DNA of 11,151 nt from Lachnospiraceae bacterium. GTDB lineage: Bacteria; Bacillota_A; Clostridia; Lachnospirales; Lachnospiraceae. Made by a program: the position numbers and the translations under genes. Below, piece after piece: positions 8,664 to 11,151 of this stretch. The stretch spans positions 1 to 11,151 of the forward strand of contig JAEEXJ010000101.1 of assembly GCA_016291475.1 (NCBI GenBank), read 5' to 3'. The notes below the pieces were generated by a model. The model was not told the DNA's origin. It saw only the letters and a program-made list of their open reading frames with translations, and searched no databases. The number at the start of each line of letters is the position of its first letter. The first letter of the stretch is position 1.

Positions 8664-8704
8664 TTTATAAATATTTATACAAATATGACAATATCTTATA
8701 ACAA
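8664..8704 (-). promoter_or_regulatory. Candidate promoter region for the metH-ilv operon
   Basis: Two overlapping minus-strand solutions exist in this AT-rich stretch. TTGTTA (8699-8704) with TATAAA (8674-8679) has a long 19-nt spacer and leaves a leader of about 18 nt. TTGTCA (8686-8691) with TATAAA (8664-8669) has a 16-nt spacer but leaves a leader of under 10 nt. The region follows the citrate synthase terminator, so a promoter is expected here, but the exact one is uncertain. Confidence 0.45.
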
Positions 8705-8718
8705 TTCCGGGAAAAATG

Positions 8719-8757
8719 AAATAATAAAAGCCTGAGAGCGTAGGCTCTCAGGCTTTT
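8719..8757 (-). terminator. Strong terminator after citrate synthase
   Basis: A perfect 14-bp stem (8726-8739 with 8744-8757) encloses a 4-nt loop. In the minus-strand transcript it ends in UUUU followed by AUUAUUU. It starts 9 nt after the citrate synthase stop and separates that gene from the metH-ilv operon. The plus-strand RNA would also end in a U run, but no plus-strand gene is present to use it. Confidence 0.93.
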
Positions 8758-8766
8758 TCCCGTGAA

Positions 8767-10161
8767 TCAATGTCTGTCATCCATCTTGCGATACTCTACA
8801 TGCTCTCCCACATACTTGAAAGCAGGTCTTACGATCTTACCCCCGTTTACAATCTCTTCGAGACGATGTGCGCTCCAGCCTGACATACGTGCTATCGCAA
8901 AAAGAGGTGTAAAGAGTTCTTCGGGAATTCCAAGCATCGAATACACAAATCCGCTGTAGAAGTCTACATTTGCACAAACAGGCTTATGAATACCCTTATT
9001 CTCGGCGATAAGCTTCTTGGCAATACGCTCAACTCTGTCATAGAACTCGAATTCTTTTACGAGATTCTTTTCAACCGCGAGAGTACGTGCATACTCTTTG
9101 AGAAGAACTTCTCTGGGATCGGATAATGTATAAACCGCATGTCCCATACCGTAGATAAGTCCCGCACCGTCAAAAGCTTTCTTATCAAGTATCTTCTTAA
9201 GATAAGCTTCGATCTCCGCATCATCATCAAGATTTACAATATTCTCTTTAAGGTTTCTGAACATCTCCTGAACCTTAAGATTGGCGCCGCCGTGCTTGGG
9301 ACCCTTGAGAGAGCCGATGGAAGCTGCGGTTGAAGAATATGTATCGGTTCCGGATGAAGTAACTACATGAGTAGTAAATGTGGAGTTATTACCTCCGCCG
9401 TGATCCGCATGAACTATAAGTGCTATATCAAGGACCTTTGCTTCAAGCTGCGTATAGTGACCGTCGGGCCTGAGCATCTGAAGAATATTCTCGGAAAGGG
9501 AAAGATTCTTCTTGGGATTTCTGATGATGAGCGCATCATCCTTCCTGAAGTGCATATAGGAATGGTATGAATAAACCGCAATAAGAGGAAGCTTATTGAT
9601 CAGTTCAAGACTCTGTCTGAGTACATTTTCGGGAGTGATATCATCAGGACTCTTATCATAGGTATAAAGAGTAAGTACACATCTCTGCAGTGCGTTCATG
9701 ATATTGCCGTTAGAAGCCTTCATTACAACGTCACGTACAAATCTTGCACCGAGTTCCTGAAGATTACTCGATACATGAAGATATGCATCAAGCTCATCCT
9801 GATTGGGAAGATGTCCGAAAAGAAGCAGGAAGGAAACTTCCTCAAATCCGTGGATCCTGTCTCCTAAGTTATTAACAATATCCATGACGTTGATGCCCTG
9901 ATAATAGAGCCTTCCGTCACAGGGAACCTTGTCTCCGTCTACGATATCAAAAGCGACTACATCGGATACTTCGGTAAGACCGGTAAGTACACCTTTTCCG
10001 TTAGCATCACGGAGACCTCTTTTAACGTCATACTCGACATAAAGGTTATTATCTATTTTACGGACATCGTGAAGTTCATTGATAAGAAGCTCTGCATCGG
10101 TCTTGATCTCATCAATCTCCAGCAGGTCCGGCATTTCTATTTTTTCTTTATCTTCGTACAT
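8767..10161 (-). CDS. gltA: Citrate synthase
   Basis: Citrate synthase condenses acetyl-CoA and oxaloacetate to citrate; in a fermentative anaerobe it would mainly feed 2-oxoglutarate and glutamate synthesis. The 464-residue protein carries HADHGGGNNSTF (251-262) with a catalytic His, GPKHGGAN (287-294), GMGHAVYTLSDPR (338-350) with catalytic His341 and substrate-binding Arg350, and DFYSG (400-404) with catalytic Asp400. An N-terminal extension of about 50 residues precedes the GL(R/T) blocks, as in many clostridial citrate synthases. The start chosen is the ATG at 10159-10161, which has GGAGGG 5 nt upstream; an in-frame TTG seven codons earlier spans that ribosome binding site and has none of its own. 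The gene has its own promoter and terminator and so is a single-gene unit between trp and met/ilv genes. A 2-methylcitrate synthase activity cannot be excluded from sequence. Confidence 0.93.
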   Translation of the reverse strand: MYEDKEKIEMPDLLEIDEIKTDAELLINELHDVRKIDNNLYVEYDVKRGLRDANGKGVLTGLTEVSDVVAFDIVDGDKVPCDGRLYYQGINVMDIVNNLGDRIHGFEEVSFLLLFGHLPNQDELDAYLHVSSNLQELGARFVRDVVMKASNGNIMNALQRCVLTLYTYDKSPDDITPENVLRQSLELINKLPLIAVYSYHSYMHFRKDDALIIRNPKKNLSLSENILQMLRPDGHYTQLEAKVLDIALIVHADHGGGNNSTFTTHVVTSSGTDTYSSTAASIGSLKGPKHGGANLKVQEMFRNLKENIVNLDDDAEIEAYLKKILDKKAFDGAGLIYGMGHAVYTLSDPREVLLKEYARTLAVEKNLVKEFEFYDRVERIAKKLIAENKGIHKPVCANVDFYSGFVYSMLGIPEELFTPLFAIARMSGWSAHRLEEIVNGGKIVRPAFKYVGEHVEYRKMDDRH

Positions 10162-10166
10162 AACAA

Positions 10167-10172
10167 CCCTCC
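10167..10172 (-). promoter_or_regulatory. Ribosome binding site that fixes the citrate synthase start
   Basis: GGAGGG lies 5 nt before the ATG at 10159-10161. It falls inside the reading frame that would open from the upstream TTG (10180-10182), which argues against the longer 471-residue version. Confidence 0.85.
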
Positions 10173-10180
10173 GGATATAC

Positions 10181-10203
10181 AAAAAAAGTACAGCACCGTG
10201 TAC
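10181..10203 (-). other. Small hairpin plus U run in the citrate synthase leader
   Basis: In the minus-strand leader RNA, GUACA (10203-10199) can pair with UGUAC (10192-10188) across a 6-nt loop, directly followed by seven Us (10187-10181). It looks like a weak terminator about 9 nt before the ribosome binding site. With only 5 bp, three of them A-U, it may have no function. Confidence 0.3.
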
Positions 10204-10247
10204 CCATGTATTAATGTATACAACATATAGGATTAAAAATCAAGAGA

Positions 10248-10275
10248 ATTATAATATAACTAAATGATATGACAA
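10248..10275 (-). promoter_or_regulatory. Promoter for citrate synthase
   Basis: On the minus strand TTGTCA (10270-10275, 5 of 6 to consensus) is followed after 16 nt by a perfect TATAAT (10248-10253). Transcription should start near 10241, giving a leader of about 80 nt that includes the 10181-10203 hairpin. The -35 element overlaps the outer arm of the nested palindrome at 10267-10342. A weaker alternative is TTGATT with TATACA further downstream. Confidence 0.7.
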
Positions 10276-10342
10276 AGGGAACGTTTCATCATTGTCACCG
10301 GATGACAAAAATGAAACGTCCCCACTGTCATTACTGTCATAT
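10267..10342. repeat. Nested palindrome between trpA and citrate synthase, possibly REP/MITE-like
   Basis: Three nested inverted-repeat tiers are visible. The outer arms are ATATGACA (10267-10274) and TGTCATAT (10335-10342). The middle arms are 10277-10289 and 10311-10323, sharing ACGTTTCAT and a GGG/CCC clamp. The inner arms are TTGTCA (10292-10297) and TGACAA (10303-10308). In minus-strand RNA positions 10277-10298 and 10302-10323 pair almost continuously, with G-U wobbles and one U-U mismatch. TGTCA or its complement occurs five times, including a direct repeat of ACTGTCAT (10324-10331, 10333-10340). It starts 4 nt after the trpA stop, so it may end the trp transcript, but only three Us follow the main stem, which is poor for a factor-independent terminator. 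The GGGGACGTTTC-plus-TGTCA style resembles dispersed palindromes I associate with clostridial genomes; membership of such a family is inference. Confidence 0.6.
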
Positions 10343-10345
10343 AGC

Positions 10346-11134
10346 TTAAGCTTCGAGAACTGCTTCTTTCATACTCTTAACATAATCATAGATGTACTGT
10401 CCCGCATCCTTACCGTATTTTTCTACCATACGAACGATCGCGGAACCTACAATGGCACCGTCGGAAACTCCGGCCATTGCCTTAGCCTGTGCAGGCTCTT
10501 TAATACCAAAGCCGATCGCACAGGGAACGTCGGTAACTTCTCTGATATGTCCTACGATCGGAGCAAGATCGGTGCTGATATTATCTCTCACACCTGTAAC
10601 ACCCATTGAACTTACCACATAGATAAATCCCTTAGCTTCCTTGGCTATCATCCTGACTCTGTCTTCTGATGTGGGAGCTACCATGGAGATATAGTTAACT
10701 CCATACTTAAGTGAAACACTCTCCATCTCTTCTTTTTCTTCATAAGGCATATCGGGGATGATAACACCGCTTACATCCAGCTCTTTACATTTCTCAAAGA
10801 ACTTATCATATCCGTAATGATATACGAGATTAGCATAGGTCATAAAACAAAGAGTTACATCACTCTTTTTGCGGACTCTGGCCACCATCTCAAATACCTT
10901 ATCGGTAGTGGTTCCCGCTCTGAGCGCTCTGACATTTGCATTCTGAATAACGGCGCCCTCAGCTACAGGGTCCGAAAAAGGAATTCCTACTTCGATGATA
11001 TCCGCACCCGCATCAGCCATTTTCAGAATAAACTCTTCCGTGGATTCAATATCGGGATCACCGGCTGTTATGAATGTAATAAACGCCTTCTTATTGGGAT
11101 TTTTCTCAAATGATTCTCCTATCTTATCACTCAT
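10346..11134 (-). CDS. trpA: Tryptophan synthase alpha subunit
   Basis: TrpA cleaves indole-3-glycerol phosphate to indole and glyceraldehyde 3-phosphate and passes indole to TrpB. The 262-residue TIM barrel has the usual length. Visible motifs are FITAGDPD (21-28), catalytic Glu48 in EVGIPFSDP, Tyr172 near the indole site, the mobile loop SSMGVTGVR (175-183), and phosphate-binding GFGI (208-211) and DGAIVGS (225-231). The position equal to catalytic Asp60 of the Salmonella enzyme is Glu59 here (PVAEG), a conservative change that I believe is common in clostridial TrpA. The start is the ATG at 11132-11134, with a G-rich ribosome binding site 9 nt upstream; an in-frame TTG three codons earlier directly abuts that G run and is less likely. 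It is probably the last gene of a trp operon whose trpB lies beyond the right edge. Confidence 0.95.
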   Translation of the reverse strand: MSDKIGESFEKNPNKKAFITFITAGDPDIESTEEFILKMADAGADIIEVGIPFSDPVAEGAVIQNANVRALRAGTTTDKVFEMVARVRKKSDVTLCFMTYANLVYHYGYDKFFEKCKELDVSGVIIPDMPYEEKEEMESVSLKYGVNYISMVAPTSEDRVRMIAKEAKGFIYVVSSMGVTGVRDNISTDLAPIVGHIREVTDVPCAIGFGIKEPAQAKAMAGVSDGAIVGSAIVRMVEKYGKDAGQYIYDYVKSMKEAVLEA

Positions 11135-11143
11135 GAAGATCAA

Positions 11144-11150
11144 CCCCCCT
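11144..11150 (-). promoter_or_regulatory. G-rich ribosome binding site of trpA
   Basis: AGGGGGG lies 9 nt before the ATG at 11134. A TGA at 11140-11142 in this spacer could be the stop codon of the upstream gene (expected trpB), which would put the two genes within a few nucleotides of each other. The window edge prevents confirmation. Confidence 0.5.
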
Positions 11151-11151
11151 G

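Noticed and set aside
8650..8718. A SAM or cobalamin riboswitch ahead of metH
   Set aside because: Only about 70 nt separate the upstream terminator from the start codon, and no multi-helix conserved core is visible.
10162..10182. A longer citrate synthase beginning at TTG 10180-10182
   Set aside because: The extra codons contain the GGAGGG that serves the ATG at 10161, and the TTG has no ribosome binding site.
11135..11143. A longer TrpA beginning at TTG 11141-11143
   Set aside because: The TTG directly abuts the G-rich ribosome binding site, leaving no spacer, and the ATG three codons on is properly spaced.

Overview
The window looks like a chromosomal amino-acid biosynthesis region from a low-to-moderate GC Gram-positive anaerobe. 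A Clostridia member, probably a Lachnospiraceae relative of Butyrivibrio, is the best guess. The reasons are the strong GGAGG-type ribosome binding sites, a short methionine synthase without the C-terminal activation domain, a Gram-positive-style lipoprotein signal and the overall protein sequences. The genus is inference. All nine genes lie on the minus strand, so transcription runs from high to low coordinates.

In transcription order: trpA (11134-10346) is the visible end of a trp operon. An intergenic stretch of about 185 nt follows, with an elaborate nested palindrome (10267-10342), a strong candidate promoter and a leader hairpin. A citrate synthase gene (10161-8767) comes next and ends at a strong terminator. 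Then comes a branched-chain amino acid operon: corrinoid methionine synthase metH (8649-6142), overlapping by 4 nt the acetohydroxyacid synthase catalytic gene ilvB (6145-4520), then two different tandem regulatory-subunit genes (4504-4010 and 3916-3416), then ilvC (3370-2348) and a terminator. A candidate promoter sits between the two small-subunit genes. Next is an AT-rich gene for an M13-family (neprilysin-like) metallopeptidase lipoprotein (2271-280), with a terminator on each side, so it looks like a cassette set into the pathway genes. Last, a new promoter drives leuC (116-1), which runs off the window.

Functionally, IlvB plus the small subunits and IlvC carry out the first two shared steps of valine/isoleucine synthesis. 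LeuC belongs to the leucine branch, MetH makes methionine, TrpA makes indole for tryptophan, and citrate synthase supplies carbon towards 2-oxoglutarate/glutamate. No transposase, CRISPR array, tRNA, rRNA or recognisable riboswitch was seen, and no intergenic stretch exceeds 300 nt. I saw no clearly new system. The points most worth checking are the paired ACT regulators, the metH-ilvB coupling, the trpA/citrate synthase palindrome, the possible cofactor shift in IlvC and the inserted peptidase gene.
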